Below, in pieces: positions 39,750 to 48,124 of a stretch of 64,000 nt of DNA. Made by a program: the position numbers and the translations under genes. The notes beneath the pieces were generated by a model. That model searched no databases. It was not told the origin of the DNA and was given only the letters and a program-made list of their open reading frames with translations. Every line of letters begins with the position of its first letter. Positions within the stretch are counted from its first letter, which is position 1. Source of the DNA: Pseudomonas sp. H1h (GTDB lineage Bacteria; Pseudomonadota; Gammaproteobacteria; Pseudomonadales; Pseudomonadaceae). Location: positions 122,029 through 186,028 of the forward strand of contig NZ_AYMJ01000029.1 of the NCBI RefSeq assembly GCF_000633255.1. Reading direction: 5' to 3'.

Positions 39750-40697
39750 CTATAACCGCGCGCCGATGCTGACCCAGTACGGGTTGTGCCAGGTAACGCG
39801 GATCGGCAGCGAACGCTCCAGCAGTTGCAGGGTGCGGTCACTGTCGTCGAGCGGATAAAGGCCGCTCAGGCGCAAATCGGCCACCTCGGGACTCAGGTGC
39901 AGGATGCCCCGGCGGTAGCGGCGCAGGCTGTCGATCACTTCACTCAGCGGCCGGTCACGCACTTCCAGGCGACCTTGCACCCAGGCGCCTTCCTGACCGT
40001 TGCTGCGTTCCAGAGCCAGAATGCCCTGCGCGTTGAACGACAGACTCTCCCCCGCCTCCACCACTTGCCGCGCACCGCCGGCCGTGACCACTTCAACCTG
40101 TGAATGCAGCATCACCAGCCGGGTAAAATCATCGCTCTGTTGCACGAGAAATTTCGTTCCGAGCGCACGCATCCGGCCGTGTTCGGTCGCGACCACAAAC
40201 GGTCGCGAAGGATCCTTGGCCACGTCCACCAGCAACTCGCCACTGCGCAACGCCAACAGGCGCTGCTGCGGATCGAACTGCGCCACCACCCGCGTCCGCG
40301 CATTCAGACTCAGCGCACTGCCATCCTCCAGAGTGAAACTGCGTCGTTCACCGGTGCCAGTCGCCAGTTCCCCGGCCTCCGGCAGCCAGCCGTAACGACG
40401 TCCGAGCAACCCGGCCAACACGGCGACGCCGAGCACACTCAGGCTGCCGCTGAGAAAACGTCGCCGGCTCGATGGCGCATTCAGGCTGTGCAGCAGACTG
40501 TTGCGCGGCAACCCGCGAAGGGTCGGATGGCGCAACAGGCTAAGGCCGCCGCCCATCTGTTCGATGATCCGCTGATGCCGTGGGTCAGCCGCTCGCCATG
40601 CCTCGAACGCCGCGCATTCACCGGCGCTGGCTTCGCCGGACTGCAACAGCGCCATCCATTGCGCCGCCTCATCGATCACCGCTTCGTCCGGCCTCAT
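39750..40697 (-). CDS. FecR-type anti-sigma / sigma regulator
   Basis: 315 residues. The N-terminal cytoplasmic domain (about 1-78) binds the sigma factor: DEAAQWMALLQSGEASAGECAAFEAWRAADPRH is typical. A twin-arginine motif SRRRFLSGS leads into a single helix (about 84-102), agreeing with Tat-dependent insertion known for FecR proteins. The periplasmic FecR domain (ELATGTGERRSFTLEDGSALSLN...) and the C-terminal STN-contacting domain follow. The start overlaps the sigma stop as ATGA. It transmits receptor occupancy to the sigma factor. Confidence 0.93.
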   Translation of the reverse strand: MRPDEAVIDEAAQWMALLQSGEASAGECAAFEAWRAADPRHQRIIEQMGGGLSLLRHPTLRGLPRNSLLHSLNAPSSRRRFLSGSLSVLGVAVLAGLLGRRYGWLPEAGELATGTGERRSFTLEDGSALSLNARTRVVAQFDPQQRLLALRSGELLVDVAKDPSRPFVVATEHGRMRALGTKFLVQQSDDFTRLVMLHSQVEVVTAGGARQVVEAGESLSFNAQGILALERSNGQEGAWVQGRLEVRDRPLSEVIDSLRRYRRGILHLSPEVADLRLSGLYPLDDSDRTLQLLERSLPIRVTWHNPYWVSIGARL

Positions 40698-41203
40698 GCC
40701 TGCATCGCCTGATAGCAACGCTTGAAAGCCTCAACCATGTATTGCTGCACGCGGCTGGTTGAAACGCCGAGGCGTTCGCCGATTTCGCTGTAGGTCAATC
40801 CGTCCAGTTGATGGTAGAGAAACGCGGCCTTGGCCTTGGCCGACAAACCGTTGAGCAAGCGATCGACCGCCAGCAGCGCCTCGATCACCAGCGCCCGTTC
40901 TTCCGGCGATGGATGCACCGGTTCGGGCGCCAGCGCCAGGCTTTCCAGATAGGCGCGTTCGAGGTCCTGGCGGCGCCAGCCCTCATAGACCAGGCGCCGG
41001 GCGATGGTGGTCAACAGTGCCCTTGGTTCACGAATGGCGGTCGGGTCCGGCAGGGCCAACACCCGAAGAAACGTTTCCGATGCGATGTCTTGTGCACTGT
41101 GTGGGCAACCCAGCGTGCGGCCAACGGCAGCGCACAGCCAGCGATAGTCCTTTTGGAACATTTGCCCAATCATCCGGTAATGCGGGTTCTGAACATCACC
41201 CAT
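40694..41203 (-). CDS. FecI-type ECF sigma factor
   Basis: 169 residues with ECF sigma-2 (PHSAQDIASETFLRVLALPD, TTIARRLVYEGWRRQDLERAYL) and sigma-4 (LDGLTYSEIGERLGVSTSRVQQYMVEAFKRCYQA) regions. It is first in a sigma/anti-sigma/receptor order and probably activates the receptor gene downstream when the ligand binds. fecI genes of this class are often Fur-controlled. The upstream gap is A+T-rich but I cannot fix a Fur box. Confidence 0.93.
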   Translation of the reverse strand: MGDVQNPHYRMIGQMFQKDYRWLCAAVGRTLGCPHSAQDIASETFLRVLALPDPTAIREPRALLTTIARRLVYEGWRRQDLERAYLESLALAPEPVHPSPEERALVIEALLAVDRLLNGLSAKAKAAFLYHQLDGLTYSEIGERLGVSTSRVQQYMVEAFKRCYQAMQA

Positions 41204-41498
41204 GCCTTGCTCCCTGAAACGGGTCCCACCCGCTGCGAAAAACCATCGTTCTGCCGGGATCGTCCGGCTCTGAATCAGGGGCGACTGTGCAATAGCACTG
41301 CTTACATTTGAAGTAATTAAAAATCAGGATAATCAAACTATTAAGAATAAGACGCGCCGTCGCCGCAAAAATATTGACTGACACAACGTTGACCCCGGTC
41401 AGTGGGACGCCCTGAAGCACTCACTAATCTGCGCGCTCCATCGAAAGCCAAGGACGGCTCACCGAGAGCCCGCGGCTGTCCCTTCAAGGAAGAAAACC
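41204..41498. promoter_or_regulatory. Divergent promoter region between sigma-factor gene and hoxX-like gene
   Basis: 295 bases without a gene. An A+T-rich patch at about 41303-41352 (AAAAATCAGGATAATCAAAC) contrasts with the GC-rich surroundings and is the likely position of promoters for both directions. GATAAT within it is reminiscent of a Fur half-site, but the match is partial. The shared element found before the receptors and yejA is not present here. Confidence 0.4.
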
Positions 41499-43217
41499 AT
41501 GCGATCACTGAAGATTATTCTGCTGTCCTCGGCATTCAACGGCCTGACCCAACGCGCCTGGCTGGAACTGCGTCAGGCCGGGCATTCGCCCAGCGTCGTG
41601 GTGTTCACCGACGAAGCATCGGTGTGCGAACAGATCGAACACAGCGGCGCCGATCTGGTGATCTGCCCGTTTCTCAAGGACCGCGTGCCGCACGCACTCT
41701 GGAGCAATGCGCGACGTCCGGTGGTGATCATCCACCCGGGCATCGTCGGCGATCGTGGTGCCAGTGCGCTGGACTGGGCGATCAGCAACGAGCTGACCCG
41801 TTGGGGCGTGACCGCCCTGCAAGCGGTGGAAGAAATGGACGCCGGCCCGGTCTGGGCCACCTGCGAATTCAACCTGCCGTCGGGTTTGCGCAAATCCGAG
41901 CTGTACAACGGTCGCGTCAGCGATGCGGCCATTCTGTGCATTCGCGAAGTGGTCGAGAAATTCATCGACGGCTTCACTCCGGTCGCGCTGGATTACGCCG
42001 ACCCGAAAGTCCGTGGCCGCTTGCAACCGAACATGAAGCAGGACGATCGCACCTTCAGTTGGCACGACTGCTCGCGCTTCATCAAACGCTGCATCGACGC
42101 CGCCGACGGCCAGCCCGGGGTATTGGCGAGTCTGGCCGGCGGGCAGTATTACGTGTACGACGCGCACCTTGATCAGCGCACCGGCATTCCCGGCAAGATC
42201 CTCGCGGTGCATGACGACGCGGTGCTCGTCGCTACCGGTGACCACAGCCTGTGGATCGGCTCGCTGCGGCGCAAACCATTGCCCGGCGAAGAAACCTTCA
42301 AACAACCGGCACGGCACGTGCTGACCGGGCAACTGGCCGGTGTGCCAACCCTCGACTGGTCGATCGCCAACCAGCCGTTCAACGAGCAGGCGTATCAGCC
42401 AATCCGCTACCGCGAGTCCGGGCACGTCGGTGAGCTGACCTTCGAGTTCTACAACGGCGCGATGAGCACCGAACAGTGTCAGCGTATGGTCGAGGCGCTG
42501 CGCTGGGCCAAGTCCCGTGACACCCGGGTGCTGTTGATCAAAGGCGGGCGCGGCAGCTTTTCCAACGGTGTGCACCTGAACGTGATTCAGGCCGCGCAGG
42601 ACCCGGGCGCCGAGGCCTGGGCGAATATTCAGGCTATCGACGATGTCTGCGCCGAACTGCTCAGCGCACCGCAACTGGTGGTCAGTGGCGTGACCGGCAA
42701 TGCCGGGGCCGGCGGCGTGATGCTGGCACTGGCGGCCGACATTGTGTTTGCCCGGGCTGACATCGTGCTCAATCCGCACTACAAGAGCATGGGCCTGTAT
42801 GGCTCGGAATACTGGACCTACAGCCTGCCCCGCGCGGTCGGCCCGACGATGGCCGAACAACTGACCCAGGCCTGTCTGCCGGTCAGCGCCACGCAGGCGC
42901 TGCAACTGGGCATGGTCCAGGAAATCGGCCCGCGCTGCCCGGACGAGTTCTCGCTGTGGCTGCTGCAACGGGCCAACGCGGCGCTGACCGATCCGACCTA
43001 TGCCGCCGTGCGTGAACGCAAGTTGCGCGCTGATCAGGTGCTGATCGAGCAATGCCGGGAAAGCGAGCTGCAGGAAATGCAGGAAGACATGCTCTACAAC
43101 CGCAACCAGTTCGCCGAGAAGTGCAGTCATTTCGTTTACAAGCGCAAAGCCTGCGGCACCCCGGCGCGATTGGTCGCGGACTGGGCGCGAGTGCGCAAGG
43201 TCGAATTGGCGGGTTGA
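41499..43217 (+). CDS. HoxX-like protein: formyltransferase-type domain fused to enoyl-CoA-hydratase-type domain
   Basis: 572 residues. The N-terminal part (about 1-270) resembles methionyl-tRNA-formyltransferase-type enzymes, with IHPGIVGDRGASALDWAI carrying the conserved histidine region of HoxX. The C-terminal part (about 300-540) is a crotonase fold (LLIKGGRGSFSNGVHLNVI, VTGNAGAGGVMLALAADIVFA). HoxX makes CO from formyl-CoA for O2-tolerant NiFe hydrogenase maturation. No hydrogenase gene is in the window, so the role here may differ. It is divergent from the sigma/anti-sigma/receptor genes. The start follows AAGGAAG. Confidence 0.85.
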   Translation: MRSLKIILLSSAFNGLTQRAWLELRQAGHSPSVVVFTDEASVCEQIEHSGADLVICPFLKDRVPHALWSNARRPVVIIHPGIVGDRGASALDWAISNELTRWGVTALQAVEEMDAGPVWATCEFNLPSGLRKSELYNGRVSDAAILCIREVVEKFIDGFTPVALDYADPKVRGRLQPNMKQDDRTFSWHDCSRFIKRCIDAADGQPGVLASLAGGQYYVYDAHLDQRTGIPGKILAVHDDAVLVATGDHSLWIGSLRRKPLPGEETFKQPARHVLTGQLAGVPTLDWSIANQPFNEQAYQPIRYRESGHVGELTFEFYNGAMSTEQCQRMVEALRWAKSRDTRVLLIKGGRGSFSNGVHLNVIQAAQDPGAEAWANIQAIDDVCAELLSAPQLVVSGVTGNAGAGGVMLALAADIVFARADIVLNPHYKSMGLYGSEYWTYSLPRAVGPTMAEQLTQACLPVSATQALQLGMVQEIGPRCPDEFSLWLLQRANAALTDPTYAAVRERKLRADQVLIEQCRESELQEMQEDMLYNRNQFAEKCSHFVYKRKACGTPARLVADWARVRKVELAG

Positions 43218-43277
43218 TGATGCGGTGACCGGGCGGGCCTCTTCGCGGGCAAGCCCGGCTCCCACAGGTTTCTGCAT

Positions 43278-43738
43278 CGCTCACAAAATCCATGGCCACC
43301 ACCGATCCCTGTGGGAGCCGGGCTTACCCGCGAAAGCGGTGGGTCAGTCAATGTTGGTTTGACAGACAGACCGCCATCGCGAGCAGGCTCACTCCTACAG
43401 GGGTTTGTGTCGGTCATAAAATCCATGGACACCACCGATCCCTGTGGGAGCCGGGCTTACCCGCGAAAGCGGTGGGTCAGTCAATGTTGGTTTGACAGAC
43501 AGACCGCCATCGCGAGCAGGCTCACTCCTACAGAGGTTTGTGTCGGTCATAAAATCCATGGACACCACCGATCCCTGTGGGAGCCGGGCTTGCCCGCGAA
43601 AGCGGTGGGTCAGTCAATGTTGGTTTGACAGATATTCCACCATCGCGAGCAGGCTCACTCCTACAGGGGGGTTGTGTCGGTCATAAAATCCATGGCCACC
43701 GCAGCTCCCTGTGGGAGTGAGCCTGCTCGCGATGAACG
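43278..43738. repeat. Three tandem 133-base repeats built from REP pairs
   Basis: GTGGGAGCCGGGCTTACCCG recurs at 43311 and 43444 and, with one change, at 43577, an exact 133-base period. Each unit has two REP arms plus a spacer containing ATAAAATCCATGGACACCACC. Partial units flank the array, and the first REP begins near 43230. The array fills the 578-base gap between the HoxX-like gene and the LysR gene. Confidence 0.93.
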
Positions 43739-43795
43739 ATGACGCGGTGTCGAGCCGGCACTTACAATGCCTGCACCTCAGACACCGGCCCGCCC

Positions 43796-44659
43796 ATGGA
43801 CATCGACCTCGCCCGCACCTTTCTGGAAATCGTCCGCCACGGCAGCCTGGCCGCCGCGGCGCAGAAGCTGTTCGTCACGCAAACAGCGATCACCGCCCGG
43901 GTGCAGAAGCTCGAAAGCCAACTGGGCAGTACGCTGTTCGTGCGCAACCGCGCCGGCGCGAGGTTGACGGCCAATGGCGAGGCCTTCGTGGTTTACGCCA
44001 ACCAACTGGTGCAAACCTGGGAGGCAGCGCGGCGTGACCTGCCGCTGCTGGACGGTTATCACAATGTGCTGCACATCGGCGGCGAAGTCAGCCTGTGCAA
44101 CCCGTTGATGCTCAGTTGGGCGGCTGAACTGCGCGCGAAAATCCCCGGGCATGCGCTGCGCATGGAAATCCGCGACGGCGAAAACCTGCTGCGCCAACTC
44201 GAACTCGGCGTGCTCGATGCCGCACTGGTCTATCAGCCGGAATACTGGCCCGGCCTGCAAGTCGAGCAGGTGTTGGAGGAAAAACTCATTCTGGTACGTG
44301 CCCCGAATCGCCCGGATCCCTACGTCTACATCGACTGGGGGCCGGACTTTCGCCGGCAGCACGACGCCGCCCTGCCGGACAAAGCCAAGGCCGCGCTGAG
44401 CTTCAACCTCGGCCCGCTGGCCCTGCAATACATCCTCGAACACGGTGGCAGCGGCTACTTCCGCACCCGCGTGGTGCGCAGCTATCTGGAAAGCGGTGCG
44501 CTGGAAGCGGTGACCAAGGCCCCGGAATTCGGCTACCCGACCTATCTGGTGTACGCCCGCGAACGCGACTCAGCCACTCTGCAGCAGGCCTTCGATCTGC
44601 TGCGTCAGGTGATCGAGACCGATGACGACTGGTCGCAGCGCTGGAACCCGTTGAGCTGA
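43796..44659 (+). CDS. LysR-family transcriptional regulator
   Basis: 287 residues. The N-terminal winged helix (MDIDLARTFLEIVRHGSLAAAA...VTQTAITARVQKLESQLG) is the canonical LysR DNA-binding domain, followed by a type-2 periplasmic-binding-like effector domain from about residue 90. The ATG at 43796 begins the HTH directly. Upstream is only the REP array. The next gene is in the same direction 103 bases later, so it may regulate the hydroxylase pair, but that is inference. No co-inducer can be deduced. Confidence 0.9.
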   Translation: MDIDLARTFLEIVRHGSLAAAAQKLFVTQTAITARVQKLESQLGSTLFVRNRAGARLTANGEAFVVYANQLVQTWEAARRDLPLLDGYHNVLHIGGEVSLCNPLMLSWAAELRAKIPGHALRMEIRDGENLLRQLELGVLDAALVYQPEYWPGLQVEQVLEEKLILVRAPNRPDPYVYIDWGPDFRRQHDAALPDKAKAALSFNLGPLALQYILEHGGSGYFRTRVVRSYLESGALEAVTKAPEFGYPTYLVYARERDSATLQQAFDLLRQVIETDDDWSQRWNPLS

Positions 44660-44762
44660 ATCGGCCGCTTTACACCGGAGCATGGCGCAACTGACCTCAA
44701 GGTCCGGCCTGCACAAGCAGCCGGATCGGCTAATCTGCCGGGTATAACAACAATACCCACAG

Positions 44763-45917
44763 GTGAACGCATTGAGGCAGACCACCGAGGCATTCCGCAG
44801 CCGCTACCGTGCGGCCATCCATCCGCTGTACAACCCGTGGCTGCACGGCGCCTTCGTGCTGCTGTTCGGCGTACTGGCGATTGGCGCGTTCTGGAGCAGC
44901 GTACAGCAGGTACGAGCGCTGGAATGGCTGACCGTGCCGCTGACCCTGCTGTTCTTCAACTTTGGCGTGTACATGGTCCATCGCCATCTCGGCCATCACA
45001 AAAAAACGTTCGCCAAACTGTTTTATGCGCGGCATGCCGGTGACCACCACAGCTTTTTCACGCCCGGGCACATGACCTATGACGGCGCCCGCGACTGGCG
45101 AGTGATCCTGTTTCCGGCCTGGCTGATCGTGGTGCATACGCTGATCATCACGCTGCCGCTGTGGTGGCTGTTTGCACAGGTCAACGCCAACGTCGCCGGG
45201 CTGTTCGGCGGCTGCATGGTGCTGGGCTACCTGACCTACGAGGTGTTTCACGCCTGCGAGCATCTGCCGCCGAATAATCCGCTGACCCGCCTGCCGTGGA
45301 TCCGCCAGATGCGTCATCTGCATGAACTGCATCACCGCCGCGAGCGCATGCAGGAGCGCAATTTCAACATCGTGTTGCCGTTGATGGATTACCTGTTCGG
45401 CACCCTGTACTGGGAGCCGCAACCCGCCCCGCTGCGTTATTCGAGACCGCCCATGACCCGCATGCAGCATCAGATCGACATCGCTGGCGAGCCGATCGCC
45501 GTGCTTCGTTACGCCGCCAGCGTCCATCACTGGCCCGAATGGCACCCGTCGTCGCTGAAAATCGACGGCCCGCAAGGCCCGTTGCATGCCGGGGCGCGCT
45601 TTGAAGAAGACATCCATGCCGGCGGGCGCGCCGGTCACTTGAGCTGGGAAGTCAGCGAATACCTGCCCGGGCGGCGCTGGTGCGCACGGGCGCGGGGCGA
45701 TCACGGTTTATCGCTGCTGCTGACCTACGAATGCACCGCCGAAGCCGCCGGCACGCGGTTTGTGCGCACCCTGGATTATCGGTTCGACGGATTAGGCATG
45801 CGCGTTGCCAATCTGTTGCTGTTGAAGCGGCGCATCGAGCGTGAATCGGCTACGTCGATGCAGGCCCTGCGCGACATGGCACTCAAGCACCTGGCGCTGA
45901 CGGGGCATCATTCATGA
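44763..45917 (+). CDS. Fatty acid hydroxylase / sterol desaturase fused to SRPBCC domain
   Basis: 384 residues. The N-terminal half has four membrane helices and the di-iron histidine clusters of the fatty acid hydroxylase superfamily: HRHLGHHKK, HAGDHH, and HLHELHHRRE. The C-terminal part from about residue 238 (IDIAGEPIAVLRYAASVHHW...) resembles an SRPBCC/polyketide-cyclase-like ligand-binding domain, an unusual fusion. The GTG start has a poor ribosome-binding site, so the exact start is uncertain. The last bases overlap the next gene as ATGA. Confidence 0.75.
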   Translation: MNALRQTTEAFRSRYRAAIHPLYNPWLHGAFVLLFGVLAIGAFWSSVQQVRALEWLTVPLTLLFFNFGVYMVHRHLGHHKKTFAKLFYARHAGDHHSFFTPGHMTYDGARDWRVILFPAWLIVVHTLIITLPLWWLFAQVNANVAGLFGGCMVLGYLTYEVFHACEHLPPNNPLTRLPWIRQMRHLHELHHRRERMQERNFNIVLPLMDYLFGTLYWEPQPAPLRYSRPPMTRMQHQIDIAGEPIAVLRYAASVHHWPEWHPSSLKIDGPQGPLHAGARFEEDIHAGGRAGHLSWEVSEYLPGRRWCARARGDHGLSLLLTYECTAEAAGTRFVRTLDYRFDGLGMRVANLLLLKRRIERESATSMQALRDMALKHLALTGHHS

Positions 45918-46984
45918 AGCGACTGCTGTTGCTGCTGGTCATCCTCGTCATCGCCTTTTTGCTGTTGATGCCAACCAAGGTTCAGCCGGTGGCCTGGAAG
46001 CCGCCAGCGACACCCTCACTGAGCGAGGGGCCATACGCCGAAAACCAGCGGCTCAAAGCCGCCGAACAGGTCGGCCCCGGCGACATCGATGGCCCGGAAG
46101 CCCTGCTGCTGGAAGGCGATTTCCTGATCACCGGCCTGCATGACGGACGGCTGATCCGCACCAGCCTCGATGGCCAGTCACGCCAAGTCCTCAGCGACAC
46201 CGGCGGCCGTCCTCTGGGCCTGGCGCGGCATCCCAACGGCTTGCTGGTGATCGCCGACGGGGTCAAGGGCTTGCTGTCACTCGACGCCCAAGGCCGGCTG
46301 ATTGCCCTGACCACTGAGGCCAACGGCCTGCCGTTCGGCTTCACCGACGATGTGGCCATCGACAAGGCCGGGCATTACGCCTACTTCAGCGATGCCAGCA
46401 GTCGCTGGGGCTATGGTCATGACGGTGAGGCAATCATCGAACACGGTGGCGATGGGCGTTTGCTGCGTTACGACTTTCAGACCGGCAAGACCAGCGTGCT
46501 GCTCGACAAGCTGGAATTCGCCAACGGCGTGACCCTCGGCCCGGATGACGCCTATGTGCTGGTCAATGAAACCGGCGCCTATCGCATCAGCCGTTACTGG
46601 CTGAGCGGCCCCAAGGCGGGGACTCACGACCTGTTCATCGACAACCTGCCGGGCCTGCCGGACAACCTCGCCTTCAATGGCAGCAACCGCTTCTGGGTCG
46701 CGCTCTACGCGCCGCGCAATGCCTTGCTCGATGGCACCGCCGGGTATCCGCTGGTGCGCAAGATGATCGTGCGGGCACTCACCGTGCTGCCCAAGCCAGT
46801 AGAGAAACGCGGGTTCGTGCTGGGGCTGGATCTGCAGGGCAAGGTGATCGCCAACCTGCAGGACGCCAGTAGCGGCAATTACTCGCCGATCACCACGGCG
46901 CGCGAGTATGGGGACTGGTTGTACCTGGGGTCGCTGAAGGCTTCGCACATGGCGCGGTTGCCGTTGGCTGAGGCGCTGAAGTAA
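45914..46984 (+). CDS. SMP-30 / strictosidine-synthase-like beta-propeller protein
   Basis: 356 residues. An N-terminal membrane anchor (LLLLLVILVIAFLLLM) places the propeller in the periplasm. Propeller features are GPEALLLEGDFLITGLHDGRLIR, PLGLARHPNGLLVIADGVKG and GLPDNLAFNGSNRFWVALYAPRN, typical of the SMP-30/gluconolactonase and strictosidine synthase group. Its start overlaps the hydroxylase stop, so the two act together, perhaps on a membrane-derived lipid or sterol-like molecule. The reaction is unknown. Confidence 0.82.
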   Translation: MKRLLLLLVILVIAFLLLMPTKVQPVAWKPPATPSLSEGPYAENQRLKAAEQVGPGDIDGPEALLLEGDFLITGLHDGRLIRTSLDGQSRQVLSDTGGRPLGLARHPNGLLVIADGVKGLLSLDAQGRLIALTTEANGLPFGFTDDVAIDKAGHYAYFSDASSRWGYGHDGEAIIEHGGDGRLLRYDFQTGKTSVLLDKLEFANGVTLGPDDAYVLVNETGAYRISRYWLSGPKAGTHDLFIDNLPGLPDNLAFNGSNRFWVALYAPRNALLDGTAGYPLVRKMIVRALTVLPKPVEKRGFVLGLDLQGKVIANLQDASSGNYSPITTAREYGDWLYLGSLKASHMARLPLAEALK

Positions 46985-46987
46985 TAC

Positions 46988-47402
46988 TTGGCAAAGGTGC
47001 GAGCAGGCTTGCTCGCGAAAGCGCTGTGTCAGGCGATGATGATCTCGACCGGGTTGGCCTCTTCGCGAGCAAGCCCGCTCCCACAGAGGCAGCGCATTTC
47101 AACTGTGGGAGCGAGCCTGCTCGCGAAGGCGCTGTGTCAGGCGATGATGATATCGACCGGATTGGCCTCTTCGCGAGCAAGCCCGCTCCCACAAGTTAGT
47201 GGGTTGTCTGCAAATCCTGTTAACGCCACTGGGCCCTGTGGGAGCGGGCTTGCTCGCGAAAGCGGTGGTCCAGGCGAAAAAAATGCTGGATGTGCCGGGC
47301 TCTTCGCGAGCAGGCTCGCTCCCACAAGTTAGTGGGTTGTCTGCAAATCTTGTTAACGCCACTGGGCCCTGTGGGAGCGGGCTTGCTCGCGAAGGCGGTG
47401 TT
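46988..47402. repeat. REP cluster with two duplicated spacers
   Basis: About seven REP arms alternate in orientation. The spacer GTTAGTGGGTTGTCTGCAAA recurs 133 bases apart (47194 and 47327), and a segment GCTGTGTCAGGCGATGATGA recurs at about 47023 and 47131. No gene is seen in this 418-base gap. Confidence 0.93.
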
Positions 47403-47567
47403 TCAGTTGCCGGATCTGTCGAACTTGTCGGGGTCTTCGTCTTCTGGAAGATCCTTGTCCGGCTCTTCAGGCACGGTCGTGGTGTGCGCCGGGCTGTTGG
47501 GCTCCGGATGTGTTGGAACCGGGTCGAATGCGCCCTGCTCTTCACTGGGGAATCTGGGTTGGTTCAT
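47403..47567 (-). CDS. Small acidic proline-rich protein (54 residues)
   Basis: Short frame starting MNQPRFPSEEQGAFDPVP and ending DPDKFDRSGN. The ATG at 47567 is preceded by GAGGTG. Composition is strongly acidic (EEPDKDLPEDEDPD) with many prolines, so it is probably unstructured and soluble. Clean start signals and biased composition favour a real gene. No function is proposed. Confidence 0.6.
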   Translation of the reverse strand: MNQPRFPSEEQGAFDPVPTHPEPNSPAHTTTVPEEPDKDLPEDEDPDKFDRSGN

Positions 47568-47676
47568 AAGGCACCTCGCAAAGAGTCGCTAAATGAAGAC
47601 TCTGAACATTCGAGGTGCCGTTCGTGGTCGTCGTTCCCGTCGTTTCACCCCCCAGAGGCGGCGGCGCGACTGACGG

Positions 47677-47919
47677 TCAGGATCGAGCCTGCAACTGCGC
47701 AACAATCTTGTCTTTGACCTGCAGGCGTTTCTCTTTGAGTTTCTTCAATGTGTCATCGCTGGGCGCATCCGAGGTCGCCGTCTCGGCCTTGACTACTTCG
47801 GCGTCCGCCTGGGAATACTTGTTGATCAGTGCGTCCAGAAATGGATCCTCGGTGCGTTTTTGCTGGATCTCTTCCTTCGTAAGTTTCAAGTCCTGATACA
47901 GGTCATGGGTCACCGGCAT
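47677..47919 (-). CDS. YdcH family (DUF465) small helical protein
   Basis: 80 residues, MPVTHDLYQDLKLTKEEIQQKR..., rich in charged helical segments and ending DDTLKKLKEKRLQVKDKIVAQL, the typical YdcH/DUF465 end. The start follows GGAGGTG. The cellular role is unknown; the family is a short coiled-coil. It stands alone, divergent from the DUF4142 gene. Confidence 0.85.
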   Translation of the reverse strand: MPVTHDLYQDLKLTKEEIQQKRTEDPFLDALINKYSQADAEVVKAETATSDAPSDDTLKKLKEKRLQVKDKIVAQLQARS

Positions 47920-48124
47920 GGAACACCTCCGTCAGTTGATCGGCAGCCGACGCGACCGATTGCGTCAGCCAGTATCAGAATGGCCTTGGTTGAGCCGTTC
48001 TGTCGACCACCTGTCAGACCAGCGGTGGCCGTTCGTCGCCCTGTCGTAAACGCGATCAAACCTTTGCCCGCTCCGTTCCCTCCATTGAGTAACGTCAACA
48101 AAAAACCTGCGTGGAGAAACACCA

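Noticed and set aside
41303..41352. Definite Fur box upstream of the ECF sigma gene
   Set aside because: GATAAT and A+T-rich context are suggestive, but no 19-base match to the Fur consensus could be aligned.
43278..43738. Possible CRISPR array
   Set aside because: The repeats are 133 bases long and palindromic REP units with repeated, not unique, spacers; no cas genes are nearby.
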